A stretch of DNA of 64,000 nt from Pseudomonas sp. DG56-2 (GCF_004803755.1 NZ_CP032311.1:1814501-1878500); one strand, 5' to 3'. Shown: positions 20,929-31,355, counted from the first letter of the stretch. Notes: generated from the letters alone by a model not told the origin. Made by a program: numbers and translations.

Positions 20929-20981
20929 CATCGCGGGGCAAGCCCGCTCCCACAAATTTTGGGTGGGCTTGCCCCGCGATG
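20929..20981. repeat. REP-type palindrome
   Basis: Near-perfect inverted repeat: CATCGCGGGGCAAGCCCGCT at the left with its complement GGGCTTGCCCCGCGATG at the right, around CCCACAAATTTTG. This is the common intergenic REP of P. putida-group genomes, here between apbE and sthA. Confidence 0.85.
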
Positions 20982-21146
20982 AATACATGTAGTGCAGAGA
21001 AAATTAGCCTACGACGCGACCAAGGGTTAATGTGCGCGACGCTCAAGCTTGATTAGACTGCATTCGAAATTTTCATGGCGCCGCTGGCGACATGATCTAG
21101 CCCCGATCGCCGGCGTGGCGAACGGGCCTGTTCTGAAGGAGTACGC

Positions 21147-22541
21147 ATGGCTGTCTACAACTACGACGTAGTGGTGCTGGGTTCCGGCCCCGCAGGAGAA
21201 GGGGCGGCAATGAATGCTGCCAAAGCAGGACGCAAGGTGGCGATGGTCGATAGCCGTCGCCAGGTCGGCGGTAACTGCACCCACCTGGGCACCATCCCGT
21301 CCAAGGCCCTGCGTCACTCGGTGCGCCAGATCATGCAGTTCAACACCAACCCGATGTTCCGGGCCATTGGTGAGCCGCGCTGGTTCTCGTTCCCCGACGT
21401 ACTGAAAAGCGCCGAGAAGGTGATTGCCAAGCAAGTCACCTCGCGCACGGGGTACTACGCGCGCAACCGTGTCGACGTGTTCTTCGGCACTGGCAGCTTT
21501 GCTGATGAGCAGACCATCGAAGTGGTTTGCGCCAATGGCGTGGTCGAGAAGCTGGTCGCCAAGCACATCATCATCGCCACCGGTTCGCGTCCGTACCGTC
21601 CGGCCGATATCGATTTCCATCACCCGCGTATCTACGATAGCGACACCATCCTCAGCCTCGGTCACACACCGCGCAAGCTGATTGTCTATGGTGCCGGTGT
21701 GATCGGTTGCGAATACGCCTCGATCTTCAGTGGCCTGGGTGTGCTGGTGGAGCTGGTGGACAACCGCGGTCAATTGCTGAGCTTCCTCGATTCGGAAATC
21801 TCCCAGGCATTGAGCTACCACTTCAGCAACAACAACATCACTGTTCGCCACAACGAAGAGTATGACCGTGTCGAGGGCGTCGACAACGGCGTGATCCTGC
21901 ACTTGAAGTCTGGCAAGAAGATCAAGGCAGACGCCTTGCTCTGGTGCAACGGCCGTACCGGCAACACCGACAAGCTAGGTCTGGAAAACATCGGCATCAA
22001 GGTCAACAGCCGTGGCCAGATTGAAGTGGACGAGACCTACCGCACTCACGTGCCGAATATCTACGGTGCCGGTGACGTGATCGGTTGGCCGAGCCTCGCC
22101 AGTGCTGCCCATGACCAAGGTCGTTCGGCGGCGGGCAGCATTGTCGATAACGGCAGCTGGCGCTTCGTCAACGACGTACCGACCGGTATCTACACCATTC
22201 CGGAAATCAGCTCGATCGGCAAGAACGAGCAGGAGCTGACCCAGGCCAAGGTACCTTACGAAGTGGGCAAGGCGTTCTTCAAGGGTATGGCGCGGGCGCA
22301 AATCGCTGGTGAGCCTCAAGGCATGCTGAAAATTCTGTTCCATCGCGAGACGCTGGAAATCCTTGGCGTGCATTGCTTCGGTTACCAGGCTTCGGAAATT
22401 GTCCACATCGGTCAGGCGATCATGGATCAGCCGGGCGAGCGCAATACCCTGAAGTACTTCGTCAACACCACCTTCAACTACCCGACCATGGCCGAAGCCT
22501 ATCGGGTAGCTGCCTACGACGGCCTCAACCGGCTTTTTTGA
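21147..22541 (+). CDS. sthA: SthA, soluble pyridine nucleotide transhydrogenase
   Basis: A 464-residue FAD enzyme that converts NADPH and NAD to NADP and NADH. The FAD-binding motif is [14 protein letters not shown] near the start and the NAD(P) motif is [14 protein letters not shown]. The family-specific [16 protein letters not shown] keeps one cysteine of the redox pair of lipoamide dehydrogenases but lacks the second, which separates SthA from its relatives. It ends convergently with the GDPD gene. Confidence 0.96.
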   Translation: MAVYNYDVVVLGSGPAGEGAAMNAAKAGRKVAMVDSRRQVGGNCTHLGTIPSKALRHSVRQIMQFNTNPMFRAIGEPRWFSFPDVLKSAEKVIAKQVTSRTGYYARNRVDVFFGTGSFADEQTIEVVCANGVVEKLVAKHIIIATGSRPYRPADIDFHHPRIYDSDTILSLGHTPRKLIVYGAGVIGCEYASIFSGLGVLVELVDNRGQLLSFLDSEISQALSYHFSNNNITVRHNEEYDRVEGVDNGVILHLKSGKKIKADALLWCNGRTGNTDKLGLENIGIKVNSRGQIEVDETYRTHVPNIYGAGDVIGWPSLASAAHDQGRSAAGSIVDNGSWRFVNDVPTGIYTIPEISSIGKNEQELTQAKVPYEVGKAFFKGMARAQIAGEPQGMLKILFHRETLEILGVHCFGYQASEIVHIGQAIMDQPGERNTLKYFVNTTFNYPTMAEAYRVAAYDGLNRLF

Positions 22542-22547
22542 GTGGCT

Positions 22548-22572
22548 CCGGCCGGTGGCCTGAGCCGGCCGG
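22548..22572. terminator. Hairpin between sthA and GDPD gene
   Basis: An 8-bp G+C stem (CCGGCCGG / CCGGCCGG) with a 9-base loop between convergent genes; no T-run on either side. Confidence 0.45.
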
Positions 22573-22583
22573 GGAGACCGATT

Positions 22584-23306
22584 TCAGCGATTCTCGAGGG
22601 TGGCGCTGGCCAAACCGGGAAAGTCTGTAATTAGGCTGTCTACGCCGAAGTCGGCGAGCCTGCGCATCAGCGCCGGCTCGTTGACTGTCCACACTGACAC
22701 GTGCAAACCCTGGCGCTGGGCCTTGATCAGGCGCTCAGGGGTGCACAGTGTCCAGTTCAGTGCCAGCAAATTGCAGCCATAGTTCTGAGCGACTTTCAGT
22801 GGGTCGAGCCAGGCGTATTCGGCGACCAGTCCGCGCGAAATATCCGGAGTGAACTCCGCGGCCGCGCCCAGCACTTCCCGTGAGCTTGATGTGATGGTGA
22901 CTTTGTCGAGCAGGCCGAACTGTTGGGCCAGTTCGCGAATCGCCAGCACGGTGGTGACAGCGCGCGTGCGAGAGGCGCTCTTGACCTCAAGCTGCCAGTG
23001 TTCGAAATCGCACTTCTCGAACAGTTCTTCCAGGCGGGGAATAGGACTTGCCGATACCCAGCCCGGGCCGCCCTTGCGCGCATCGTAAGTGACCAGGTCG
23101 GCAGCCTGGTGCTCGAATACTTTGCCACGCCGACCGGTGGTGCGCTTGAGCGTCGGGTCGTGAATCACCATCAGTTCATTGTCCGCTGAAAGGTGCAGGT
23201 CCAGCTCGCAGCGACGGACGCCGTGCTTGAGGCATTGCTGGAAACTGGTCAGGGTGTTTTCGGGGGCTTCGCCCTTGGCGCCACGGTGGCCATAAATCTG
23301 GGTCAC
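22584..23306 (-). CDS. Glycerophosphodiester phosphodiesterase
   Basis: A 240-residue GDPD-family TIM-barrel enzyme that cleaves glycerophosphodiesters to an alcohol and glycerol-3-phosphate. The N-terminal motif GHRGAKGEAPENTLTSF and the ELDLHLSADNELMVIHDPTL metal/acid-base segment are intact. No signal peptide is seen, so it is probably cytoplasmic. It lies downstream of the PilZ gene on the same strand (27 bases). Confidence 0.9.
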   Translation of the reverse strand: MTQIYGHRGAKGEAPENTLTSFQQCLKHGVRRCELDLHLSADNELMVIHDPTLKRTTGRRGKVFEHQAADLVTYDARKGGPGWVSASPIPRLEELFEKCDFEHWQLEVKSASRTRAVTTVLAIRELAQQFGLLDKVTITSSSREVLGAAAEFTPDISRGLVAEYAWLDPLKVAQNYGCNLLALNWTLCTPERLIKAQRQGLHVSVWTVNEPALMRRLADFGVDSLITDFPGLASATLENR

Positions 23307-23333
23307 GGTTGTTCCTTCAAAAAAAGGTAAGAC

Positions 23334-23921
23334 TCAAGAAGCGCTAGAGGTGTTTTGGTCCAATGCCTGGCGTCGCTGTTGCGCCTGTCGCTGCAGGATA
23401 TAGCGGGCCAGTAATTGTCGTTGGGCGTCGGTGATATCAACGAATTCGCTACCGATTTCGTATTGGCCGTCAGCTTGCTGGTCGCAGTGGGTGACCTTGC
23501 CCCGCAGCAGTAGGCCCAGGGCCTGGGGCATGAGGATCATCTTTACCGCGACCCGGGTGCCTGCGGCAATTGGCTGGGCCTGCTTGAATTCGATGCCGCC
23601 TTCGGACAGCACCACAGCTTGTGGCGCGCTGATCTGCCCCAGCAGTGTTTGTGCGACAACGGCGCTGAGCAGATCGATGCGTTTGTTCTGGGCTTTGAGA
23701 AAGGCCGCAAGGGTGCGGTCCTTGTCACTGAGCTGGCGCAGCAGATGTTGGGACTCGAATTCGCTCAGGTGCAGTTCGCTGAGCAGGTTGAAGAGTGGTG
23801 AATCATCTTGCAACAAGTCTGGGCCAAGGGCTTCGGCGGCACTCAGTGGGCTAATTTCCAGTGCGATCTGATCCTCGATACGGTAGTATTCGCGGCGATC
23901 TTCTTCATCTAATGTCGACAT
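23334..23921 (-). CDS. PilZ-domain protein (c-di-GMP effector candidate)
   Basis: A 195-residue protein. The arginine motif is at the very N-terminus (EDRREYYRIEDQ) and the D/N-x-S-x-x-G-like element (VLSEGGIEF) comes only about 110 residues later, inside a beta-rich C-terminal domain. A helical insert of roughly 90 residues separates them, so the domain is either interrupted or a variant. It is conserved between sthA and lolC in pseudomonads. Binding of c-di-GMP is inferred. Confidence 0.8.
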   Translation of the reverse strand: MSTLDEEDRREYYRIEDQIALEISPLSAAEALGPDLLQDDSPLFNLLSELHLSEFESQHLLRQLSDKDRTLAAFLKAQNKRIDLLSAVVAQTLLGQISAPQAVVLSEGGIEFKQAQPIAAGTRVAVKMILMPQALGLLLRGKVTHCDQQADGQYEIGSEFVDITDAQRQLLARYILQRQAQQRRQALDQNTSSAS

Positions 23922-24015
23922 GGCGAACCCATGGTAGCGGCGGTGGTCTGAGTGTAAAGCCGCTATTCAAGCCCCGCCACAAGGACGTTCCTCTTTCCTC
24001 CGAACAAGCCCCGAC

Positions 24016-25266
24016 ATGTTCAGACCTCTTTTCGTATTTATCGGTACGCGTTACACACGTGCCAAACGCCGCAACCACTTCGTCTCGTTCATTTCGCTGA
24101 CCTCGATGATCGGCCTCGCCCTGGGCGTGGTTGTGATGATCGTGGTGTTGTCGGTCATGAACGGTTTCGATCACGAGATGCGCACCCGGGTATTGGGCAT
24201 GGTGCCCCATGCCACACTGGAAACCGGCCAGCCGATTAGCGACTGGCCTGCACTTGCCAATCAAGTAAAGCAGAACCCGCAGGTTGTAGCGGTAGCGCCC
24301 TTTACCCAGATGCAGGGTCTGCTGACCCATGAGGGCAAAGTGCAGAAAGTGCTGCTCAATGGTATTGATCCAGCCCAGGAGCGCCAGGTCTCGATCATCG
24401 ATAACTTCATTCGTGAAGGTAAGCTCGACGCCCTGGCGCCGGGTGAGTTCGGCATCATGATCGGCGACAAGGCGGCAGCCAAGCTGGGCGCAGGCATCGG
24501 CGACAAGCTGACCTTCGTGGCCCCGGAAGTCACCGTGACGCCGGCCGGCATGTTCCCGCGCATGAAACGCTTTATCGTGGTTGGCATCTTTCATGTCGGC
24601 GCAGGCGAAATCGATGGCTATATGGGGCTGACCAACCTGTCGGACCTGTCGCGTCTGCATCGCTGGAAAGCGGACCAGGTGCAGGGCCTTCGCTTGAAGT
24701 TCGATGACCTGTTCCAGGCGCCGCGCACCACCTGGGATATTGCCCAGAAGCTCGGCGACCGGGAGTTCTATGCCCGTGACTGGACCCGTACCCATGGCAA
24801 CCTGTACCAGGCGATTCGCATGGAGAAGGCCATGATCGGTTTACTGCTGTTGCTGATCGTGGCAGTGGCGGCGTTCAACATCATTTCCACCCTGGTGATG
24901 GTGGTCAACGACAAGAAGGGCGACATTGCCATCTTGCGTACCCTGGGTGCGACCCCGGGGCAGATCATGGCCATCTTCATGGTCCAGGGCACAGTGATCG
25001 GTGTGGTCGGTACCTTGATTGGAGGCGTGGTAGGTATTGCCGCTGCGCTGAATGTCAGTGCGGCGATATCCGGACTCGAAACCCTGATCGGACACAAGTT
25101 TCTCAATGCCGACGTCTATTTCATCGACTACCTGCCGTCCCAGGTGATGGCCGAGGACGTATGGATGGTCTGCGGTGCGGCATTGGTCCTGAGTTTCCTC
25201 GCCACCTTGTATCCGGCCTGGCGTGCGGCGCGCACCCAGCCTGCGGAGGCGCTACGTTATGAGTGA
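24016..25266 (+). CDS. lolC: LolC, lipoprotein-releasing permease
   Basis: A 416-residue inner-membrane subunit of the LolCDE ABC complex that extracts lipoproteins for outer-membrane sorting. One N-terminal transmembrane segment ([20 protein letters not shown]), a large periplasmic domain and three C-terminal segments follow the family plan. The N-terminus [20 protein letters not shown] is shared with LolE. It overlaps lolD by 8 bases. Confidence 0.95.
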   Translation: MFRPLFVFIGTRYTRAKRRNHFVSFISLTSMIGLALGVVVMIVVLSVMNGFDHEMRTRVLGMVPHATLETGQPISDWPALANQVKQNPQVVAVAPFTQMQGLLTHEGKVQKVLLNGIDPAQERQVSIIDNFIREGKLDALAPGEFGIMIGDKAAAKLGAGIGDKLTFVAPEVTVTPAGMFPRMKRFIVVGIFHVGAGEIDGYMGLTNLSDLSRLHRWKADQVQGLRLKFDDLFQAPRTTWDIAQKLGDREFYARDWTRTHGNLYQAIRMEKAMIGLLLLLIVAVAAFNIISTLVMVVNDKKGDIAILRTLGATPGQIMAIFMVQGTVIGVVGTLIGGVVGIAAALNVSAAISGLETLIGHKFLNADVYFIDYLPSQVMAEDVWMVCGAALVLSFLATLYPAWRAARTQPAEALRYE

Positions 25267-25957
25267 GTTGGGCATGAGTGATAAAGCAGTGCTGAGTTGC
25301 CGCAACCTGGGCAAGTCCTACGAGGAAGGCCCGGAGTCGGTACAGGTGTTATCCGGCTTGCAATTGGAGTTGCAACCCGGTGAGCGGGTGGCCATCGTCG
25401 GCAGTTCTGGGTCGGGCAAAAGTACTTTGCTCAACCTTTTGGGTGGCCTCGATACCCCTACTGAAGGCAGCGTCTGGTTGGCCGGTGAAGAGCTCTCGGC
25501 CCTGGGTGAGCGTGCCCGTGGACTGTTGCGTAACCGCGCGTTGGGCTTTGTCTATCAGTTTCACCACTTGCTGCCGGAGTTCACTGCGCTGGAGAACGTG
25601 TGCATGCCATTGCTGATAGGCCGCACTGCCATTCCCGAAGCGCGCGAGCGCGCCGAGGCATTGCTCAAGCGTGTAGGTCTCGGCCATCGGTTGAGCCACA
25701 AGCCTGCCGAGCTGTCGGGTGGTGAACGGCAGCGCGTGGCGATTGCCCGGGCCCTGGTCAACCGCCCTGGCTTGGTGATGCTCGATGAGCCCACCGGCAA
25801 CCTTGACCATCACACCGCTCAAGGTATCCAGGACCTGATGCAGGAACTGAGCAGTTCGTCGCAGACCGCCTTCCTGGTTGTAACCCATGACCTGAATCTG
25901 GCGCGGCAGATGGATCGAGTGCTGCGTCTGGAAGACGGACATCTGGTAGCGATCTGA
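25259..25957 (+). CDS. lolD: LolD, lipoprotein-releasing ATPase
   Basis: A 232-residue ABC ATPase: Walker [17 protein letters not shown], signature [15 protein letters not shown], Walker [14 protein letters not shown]. The ATG at 25259 overlaps the lolC stop by 8 bases; a second ATG at 25274 is a possible alternative. The frame upstream of 25259 lies inside lolC. Confidence 0.95.
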   Translation: MSELGMSDKAVLSCRNLGKSYEEGPESVQVLSGLQLELQPGERVAIVGSSGSGKSTLLNLLGGLDTPTEGSVWLAGEELSALGERARGLLRNRALGFVYQFHHLLPEFTALENVCMPLLIGRTAIPEARERAEALLKRVGLGHRLSHKPAELSGGERQRVAIARALVNRPGLVMLDEPTGNLDHHTAQGIQDLMQELSSSSQTAFLVVTHDLNLARQMDRVLRLEDGHLVAI

Positions 25958-26029
25958 CCTGGCCGTGCACGGCGCCCGCAAATGTTGTCGGGTGCTCTGT
26001 TCCTTTTCTTTACCTGGGTGCTTTCGTTC

Positions 26030-27274
26030 ATGTTCAGACCCTTGTCTATTTTCATCGGCGCGCGCTACACCCGCGCCAAGCGCCGCAACCATTTCATCTC
26101 GTTCATTTCCATGACCTCGATGATCGGCCTGTCGTTGGGCGTGCTGGCGATGATCGTGGTGTTGTCGGTGATGAACGGCTTCCAGCGCGAAATGAGTGCG
26201 CGGATCCTCGGAATGGTTCCGCACGCCAGCATCCTTGGGGTGAAGCCCCTGGATGACTGGCGCGCGGCGGCGGACGCTGCCTTGAAAAATCCGCAAGTGA
26301 TTGCCGCCGCGCCGTTGACCGAGATGGAAGGCATGCTGTCCTACAAGGGCGCGATGCAACCGATCCAGGTCAGCGGTATTGATCCGGCCGAAGAGGGCAA
26401 CGTCTCGATCGTCGGCCAGCACATTGTCCAAGGCAGCCTTGCGGCCCTGGAGCCGGGCGAGTATGGCGTAGTGATTGGTGAAATCAGCGCCCGACGTTTT
26501 CGCTTGAACGTCGGTGACAAACTGACCTTGATCGTGCCGGAAGTGAGCAGCGCGCCGGGTGGCATCACCCCGCGTATGCAACGCCTGAACGTGGTCGGGG
26601 TGTTCAAGGTGGGTGCCGAGCTCGATGGCTCCATGGCTTACATTCACATGGCTGATGCCGCGCAGATGCAACGTTGGCAACCGGGGCAGGTGCAGGGCGT
26701 GCGCCTAAAGCTCAAGGATCTCTACAGCGCGCCGCAGGTATCCAAGGCCATTGCCGCAAGCCTGGGTGAGGCCTACCGTGCCGATGACTGGTCGCATACT
26801 CAGGGCAGTCTGTTCAGTGCGATGAAAATGGAGAAGACCATGATTGGCCTTCTGCTGCTGATGATCATCGCCGTGGCCGCGTTCAACATCATTGCCACGT
26901 TGATCATGGTGGTCAACGACAAGGGTGCGGACATTGCCATCCTGCGCACCATTGGCGCGACCCCTGCGCAGATCATGGGCACTTTCATGGTCCAGGGTTC
27001 GTTGATCGGCGTTGTCGGCACTCTTATCGGCGGTGTGCTTGGGGTGATCGCTGCGCTTAATGTCAGTCAGATTGTCGGCTGGCTGGAGCGGGTCAGCGGG
27101 CAGCACATTTTTACCTCCGACGTGTACTTCATCAGCAGCTTGCCATCGCAACTGCAATGGGGTGATGTGGCGCTGATTTGCAGCGCTGGTCTGATCATGA
27201 GCTTCCTTGCGACCTTGTACCCTGCCTACCGCGCCTCGCAGGTTGAGCCAGCGTACGCCTTGCGTTACGAGTAA
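26030..27274 (+). CDS. lolE: LolE, lipoprotein-releasing permease
   Basis: A 414-residue paralogue of LolC in the same operon, with the same start pattern ([20 protein letters not shown]) and four transmembrane segments. The frame extends 16 codons upstream to 25982, but the ATG at 26030 aligns with LolC and is preferred. LolC and LolE are still very similar at DNA level in the 5' part. Confidence 0.94.
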   Translation: MFRPLSIFIGARYTRAKRRNHFISFISMTSMIGLSLGVLAMIVVLSVMNGFQREMSARILGMVPHASILGVKPLDDWRAAADAALKNPQVIAAAPLTEMEGMLSYKGAMQPIQVSGIDPAEEGNVSIVGQHIVQGSLAALEPGEYGVVIGEISARRFRLNVGDKLTLIVPEVSSAPGGITPRMQRLNVVGVFKVGAELDGSMAYIHMADAAQMQRWQPGQVQGVRLKLKDLYSAPQVSKAIAASLGEAYRADDWSHTQGSLFSAMKMEKTMIGLLLLMIIAVAAFNIIATLIMVVNDKGADIAILRTIGATPAQIMGTFMVQGSLIGVVGTLIGGVLGVIAALNVSQIVGWLERVSGQHIFTSDVYFISSLPSQLQWGDVALICSAGLIMSFLATLYPAYRASQVEPAYALRYE

Positions 27275-27336
27275 CAATCAGCGCCGCTCAAGCCTGCTCC
27301 ACTACGCATTGGTGGGAGCGGGCGTGACCGGCGATT

Positions 27337-28692
27337 TCACACTGCTGGCAAGCTGATAACAAACCGCGTCCATCCCCCCACCGACTCTGCCCGAATATTC
27401 CCTCCATGGGCCTGTACGATCGAGCGGGTTATCGCCAGTCCCAAGCCTGCATGCTCACTACTGCCTTCGCGACGCGCTGGGTCGGCCCGATAAAAACGGT
27501 CGAACAAGCGCGGCAACAGTGACGGATCGATAGGTTCGCCCGTGTTGGCCACCTGCAACTGCACCTGATGGTCGTGCACCTGGATATTCACGCGGATTTC
27601 CCCTGCGGGCGGGGTAAAGCGCAGGGCGTTATCGAGCAGGTTGGACAGGGCCCGGCGCAACATGTGACGGTCGCCTTCCAGGCTTGCCATACCCTCGCGA
27701 CTCAAGGTGACTCCAGCGTCTTCGGCCAGGGGTGCGTAGTATTCGATCAAGGCGTCGGCTTCATCATGCAGGTCCAGGTACTGACGGCTCGGCATTAGCA
27801 GGCCATGGTCAGCCTTGGCGAGGTAAAGCATGTCATTCACCAACTGCGCCATCCACTGCAATTCCTCCAGATTGCTGTGCAAGGCTTCGCGATACTCTTC
27901 CAGGCCCCGTGGGCGCGTGAGGGTGACCTGGGTGTGCGTCAACAGGTTCGACAGTGGCGTGCGCAGTTCATGCGCGATGTCGGCGGAGAAGGCCGACAGG
28001 CGCTGAAAGGCATTGTCCAGGCGCTCGAGCATGGCATTAACGGTTTGTGCCAGTTCTGCAAGTTCTACCGGCATCTGCTCCGCCGGCAGGCGTGTGGTCA
28101 ACGAGCGTGCCGACACTTTTGACGCCACCTCACCCATCTGGCGCAAGGGGCGCAGGCCGCTGCGCGCCGCCCAGGCACCGAGCAGCGCCGTAGCCAACGC
28201 CGAGAGGCCGACGGTGAGCCAGATCAGTTGCTGCATGCGCTGGAGAAAGTGTTGGTGATGGGTGATGTCGAGAAACAGCGTCAGTTGCGCTGACTGCGGG
28301 TCAGCATTGTTCAGATTGACGCACAGGCTGCGGTAATCGCTGCTTGGGCTGTGCACCGTGCTGACCCCGGGCACCCGTGGAGAGTCGGGAAGCTTTTCCT
28401 GGCTGTCGAACCAGACTTGGCCATCGCTGCCACGTACGCGCACGGCAAGGTCAGTCTGGTGGCTTAGTTCGGATTCAAGGGCAGGCAGGCGCAAGGCCAG
28501 GCTGGCAGGGTCGGCAACGCCTTCAAGCAACTGGCGCAGTACTGACAGGCGACTTTCGAGCAATTGCTGATCGAGCTCGATGAAGTGACGCTCACTGGCA
28601 CGGCTGAACAGCACGCCGGCCGTCAGCGATACTGCCGCGGTGCAAGCGGCGAAGAGCAGGGCCAGACGGCCACCCAGGGACAATCTACGCAT
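27337..28692 (-). CDS. cinS: CinS-like heavy-metal sensor histidine kinase
   Basis: A 451-residue sensor kinase: TM1 at about 10-30, a periplasmic sensor part to about 150, TM2 at about 155-175, HAMP, then the H-box with H241 (SADIAHELRTPLSNL) and the N, G1 and G2 boxes (NLLDNALRFT, GLGLAI). It is of the CopS/CusS/IrlS type. The start overlaps the stop of the regulator gene (ATGA). The neighbourhood (cupredoxin, queF) matches the copper-responsive cin locus of P. putida. Confidence 0.85.
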   Translation of the reverse strand: MRRLSLGGRLALLFAACTAAVSLTAGVLFSRASERHFIELDQQLLESRLSVLRQLLEGVADPASLALRLPALESELSHQTDLAVRVRGSDGQVWFDSQEKLPDSPRVPGVSTVHSPSSDYRSLCVNLNNADPQSAQLTLFLDITHHQHFLQRMQQLIWLTVGLSALATALLGAWAARSGLRPLRQMGEVASKVSARSLTTRLPAEQMPVELAELAQTVNAMLERLDNAFQRLSAFSADIAHELRTPLSNLLTHTQVTLTRPRGLEEYREALHSNLEELQWMAQLVNDMLYLAKADHGLLMPSRQYLDLHDEADALIEYYAPLAEDAGVTLSREGMASLEGDRHMLRRALSNLLDNALRFTPPAGEIRVNIQVHDHQVQLQVANTGEPIDPSLLPRLFDRFYRADPARREGSSEHAGLGLAITRSIVQAHGGNIRAESVGGWTRFVISLPAV

Positions 28693-29372
28693 CAGCCCGC
28701 TCGCTCTTCCAGCACGTAGCCCATGCCGCGCACGGTATGAATGAGCTTGTGCTCATGACTGTCGTCAATCTTCAGGCGCAATCGGCGAATCGCCACTTCA
28801 ATCACGTTGGTATCGCTGTCGAAGTTCATGTCCCAGACCTGAGAGGCGATCAATGACTTGGGCAGCACCTCGCCCTGGCGGCGCAGCATCAATTCCAGCA
28901 GGGCAAACTCCTTGGCGGTCAAGTCGATGCGCTGACCGCTACGCTCGACTCGGCGACGTATCAGGTCAAGGCGCAGGTCGGCCAGCCCAAGGGTGGTTTC
29001 TTGTGCGGGGCTGCTGCCGCGACGTAGCAGGCTGCGCACCCGTGCCAGCAGTTCCGAGAAGGCAAAAGGTTTGACCAGGTAATCGTCGGCACCCAGCTCC
29101 AGGCCATGCACGCGGTCTTCCACAGCGTCGCGAGCGGTAAGGAACAGGACGGGAACCTCATTGCCGGATGCACGCACTGCCTGAAGAATCTGCCAGCCAT
29201 TTCGGCCGGGCAGCATCACATCGAGAATCAGCAGGTCATAGTCGCCAGTGAGGGCCAAGTGCTGGCCGGTATTGCCGTCGGCGGCAAGTTCCGTGGCAAA
29301 GCCTGCTTCACTGAGGCCTTGGCACAGATACTGGCCGGTTTTGGTCTGGTCTTCGACGATCAATAGTTTCAT
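28692..29372 (-). CDS. cinR: CinR-like OmpR-family response regulator
   Basis: A 226-residue regulator: receiver with phospho-acceptor D51 ([13 protein letters not shown]) and K101, then an OmpR winged helix ([29 protein letters not shown]). The frame is open further upstream to 29435, but the ATG at 29372 gives the normal receiver start MKLLIVEDQ. It is divergent from cinA, with a copper-box-like inverted repeat between them. Confidence 0.88.
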   Translation of the reverse strand: MKLLIVEDQTKTGQYLCQGLSEAGFATELAADGNTGQHLALTGDYDLLILDVMLPGRNGWQILQAVRASGNEVPVLFLTARDAVEDRVHGLELGADDYLVKPFAFSELLARVRSLLRRGSSPAQETTLGLADLRLDLIRRRVERSGQRIDLTAKEFALLELMLRRQGEVLPKSLIASQVWDMNFDSDTNVIEVAIRRLRLKIDDSHEHKLIHTVRGMGYVLEERAG

Positions 29373-29436
29373 CGTGAGGCTCTTGGAGAAGGAGTGCCAG
29401 GTGGTTATACCGTGCCCGGCAACGTGGGTGGCCAAG

Positions 29437-29463
29437 CTGACAAAGTTGTAATCTTTCTGTCAG
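29437..29463. promoter_or_regulatory. Candidate CinR/CopR operator (copper box)
   Basis: Inverted arms CTGACA (29437-29442) and TGTCAG (29458-29463), with TGTAAT at 29447-29452. TGACA...TGTAAT sequences are the recognition type of CopR/CinR regulators. It lies 65 bases upstream of cinR and about 65 before cinA, so it could serve both. Confidence 0.65.
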
Positions 29464-29528
29464 GTAGCTGCCAGCGCCGATTTTTTACAGTGAAGCCTGA
29501 TTCGTCGCAACCCTGGAGTAGGCCCGAC

Positions 29529-30023
29529 ATGAAACACCTTTACTTCGCTGGCGCCCTGGCGCTATTCAGCCTGCCTGCATTGGCATCGCCTGCGCCTTCG
29601 TACGTTTTCGGCGCACCAGCTCCTGCCGCCAAGGCCGATCGTACTGTGGAGATTGTCATGGGCGATATGTTCTACGAGCCGCGCAGCTTGCAGGTCAAGC
29701 CTGGAGAGACGGTGCGCTTCGTGCTGATCAACAAGGGAGCGGTGGCGCACGAGTTCAGCCTTGGCGATGCAGTCATGCATGCCAAGCACCAGAAAGAAAT
29801 GATCGCCATGCAGGGGCAGATGGATCATTCGTCCATGGGTCATGGCGGTATGCAGCATGGTGGCGGCATGAAGCATGAGGATCCGAACACGGTCATGGTC
29901 GATCCGGGCAAGCGCGGTGAACTGACCTGGACCTTTACCCAGGCAACCCCCATCGAGTTCGCCTGCAATGTGCCAGGCCACTATCAGGCCGGCATGGTTG
30001 GCGAGCTGACTATCGGTCAATAA
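29529..30023 (+). CDS. cinA: CinA-like methionine-rich cupredoxin
   Basis: A 164-residue periplasmic blue-copper protein. Signal peptide MKHLYFAGALALFSLPALA. The type-1 copper ligands are H74 (VAHEFS), C146, H151 and M156 (ACNVPGHYQAGM). Between strands is an unusual loop, about 83-116, with seven Met and several His (HSSMGHGGMQHGGGMKH), a likely second copper-binding patch. The frame is open from 29394, but only the ATG at 29529 puts the signal peptide first. It matches the azurin-like CinA of P. putida, known to be copper-induced. Confidence 0.88.
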   Translation: MKHLYFAGALALFSLPALASPAPSYVFGAPAPAAKADRTVEIVMGDMFYEPRSLQVKPGETVRFVLINKGAVAHEFSLGDAVMHAKHQKEMIAMQGQMDHSSMGHGGMQHGGGMKHEDPNTVMVDPGKRGELTWTFTQATPIEFACNVPGHYQAGMVGELTIGQ

Positions 30024-30091
30024 CAGCCGAATGCCCAACGTATGGCACAAACCCGATAAACTAGGCGTATTTCGTCCTTCAGGTTTGAGCC

Positions 30092-30922
30092 ATGCACCCC
30101 GCCGCCGAACACTCCCCGCTGGGCAAGTCCAGCGAATACATCGCCACCTACACACCCTCGCTGTTGTTCCCGATCCCACGGGCAGCCAAATGGGCCGAGC
30201 TGGGCGTCACGGCCCAGACCCTGCCTTGGCAGGGGGTGGATTTCTGGAACTGCTTCGAGTTGTCCTGGTTGCTGCCCTCGGGCAAGCCGGTGGTCGCTAT
30301 TGGCGAATTCGCCATTCCCGCCGATTCACCCAACATCATCGAGTCCAAGTCGTTCAAGCTGTACTTGAACTCGCTGAACCAGACCGTCTTCGAAACGCCG
30401 CAAGCCTTGCAGGCGTGCCTGGCAAAGGACCTTTCGGCGGCCGCTGGCAAGCCGGTGTCCGTGCAGGTTCGAAGCTTGGCCGAAGTCGAAGGGCAGGGCG
30501 TGGTTGCTTTGCCTGGCCGGTGTATCGATGAGTTGGAAGTCAGCATCACCAATTACGAGCAGCCGCAACCGGAATTGCTGCGTTGTGACAACAGCCGCGT
30601 TGTCGAAGAAACCCTGCACAGCCACCTGCTCAAATCCAACTGCCCGGTCACCGGTCAGCCCGATTGGGGCAGCGTTACCGTGCATTACCGCGGCGCGGCG
30701 CTGGACCCTGCAAGCTTGCTGACCTACCTGATCAGCTTCCGTCAACACGCTGACTTCCATGAGCAATGCGTTGAGCGTATCTATCTGGACCTGAAACGCC
30801 TGCTCAACCCCGAATTCCTCACCGTTTATGCCCGGTATGTTCGTCGTGGTGGGCTGGACATCAACCCTTACCGCAGCACCGAAACTGTGACGCTGCCGAA
30901 CGTGCGGTTGGTTCGCCAGTAA
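30092..30922 (+). CDS. queF: QueF (CinQ), preQ0 reductase
   Basis: A 276-residue NADPH-dependent 7-cyano-7-deazaguanine reductase, making preQ1 for queuosine tRNA modification. The [11 protein letters not shown] motif is at 84-94, the nucleophilic Cys is C184 ([12 protein letters not shown]) with D191, and the FHEQCVERI element follows. It is the long, two-domain form. It lies 68 bases after cinA and ends at a strong terminator, agreeing with the reported cinAQ operon in P. putida. Confidence 0.93.
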   Translation: MHPAAEHSPLGKSSEYIATYTPSLLFPIPRAAKWAELGVTAQTLPWQGVDFWNCFELSWLLPSGKPVVAIGEFAIPADSPNIIESKSFKLYLNSLNQTVFETPQALQACLAKDLSAAAGKPVSVQVRSLAEVEGQGVVALPGRCIDELEVSITNYEQPQPELLRCDNSRVVEETLHSHLLKSNCPVTGQPDWGSVTVHYRGAALDPASLLTYLISFRQHADFHEQCVERIYLDLKRLLNPEFLTVYARYVRRGGLDINPYRSTETVTLPNVRLVRQ

Positions 30923-30923
30923 C

Positions 30924-30957
30924 AAAAAAGCCCCGTTTGATAACGGGGCTTTTTTTT
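30924..30957. terminator. Bidirectional terminator after queF
   Basis: Stem AGCCCCGTT / AACGGGGCT with an A-run before and a T-run after, between queF and the convergent DUF4404 gene. Confidence 0.92.
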
Positions 30958-30967
30958 CGGAGTGGGG

Positions 30968-31231
30968 TCAGATACCCATACTGTGCAGGCTTACGGCCAG
31001 GCGGCGCAGGATGCCGGTCAGGCTGGGGTGATTGGCTTCAAAGGTTTCCACTGCCAGATTGACGCTGTCGACCAGATCGTTGTCGGGACTGGCGGCTTCC
31101 AGTTCAAGTTTGGCCTCGATCTGGCGCATAAGCTCATGCAGGTGTTCGCGCTCTTCTTCTGAAAGCGGTGGATTTTGCTCCAATTGCTCGCGCAGCTCGT
31201 TGAGTTGCTCTTGCAGTTCGCGGGCAGGCAT
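30968..31231 (-). CDS. DUF4404-family protein
   Basis: An 87-residue acidic, probably coiled-coil protein (MPARELQEQLNELREQLEQN). The function is unknown. The frame is open upstream to 31345, but the ATG at 31231 has GGGAGATCACCC before it and gives the normal family length. Confidence 0.75.
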   Translation of the reverse strand: MPARELQEQLNELREQLEQNPPLSEEEREHLHELMRQIEAKLELEAASPDNDLVDSVNLAVETFEANHPSLTGILRRLAVSLHSMGI

Positions 31232-31355
31232 GGGTGATCTCCCTCTATGAATAGGCACAGTCATGGACCCCGGTAGTGGGTGAAAGGTCCATACCTTGCC
31301 TACTAGAGTAATCCACTGGGCGACGCTTTGCATGACCCTGATCAACAGCTCTGTG

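Noticed and set aside
25349..26680. 443-residue minus-strand frame opposite lolD/lolE
   Set aside because: Shadow of the lol operon.
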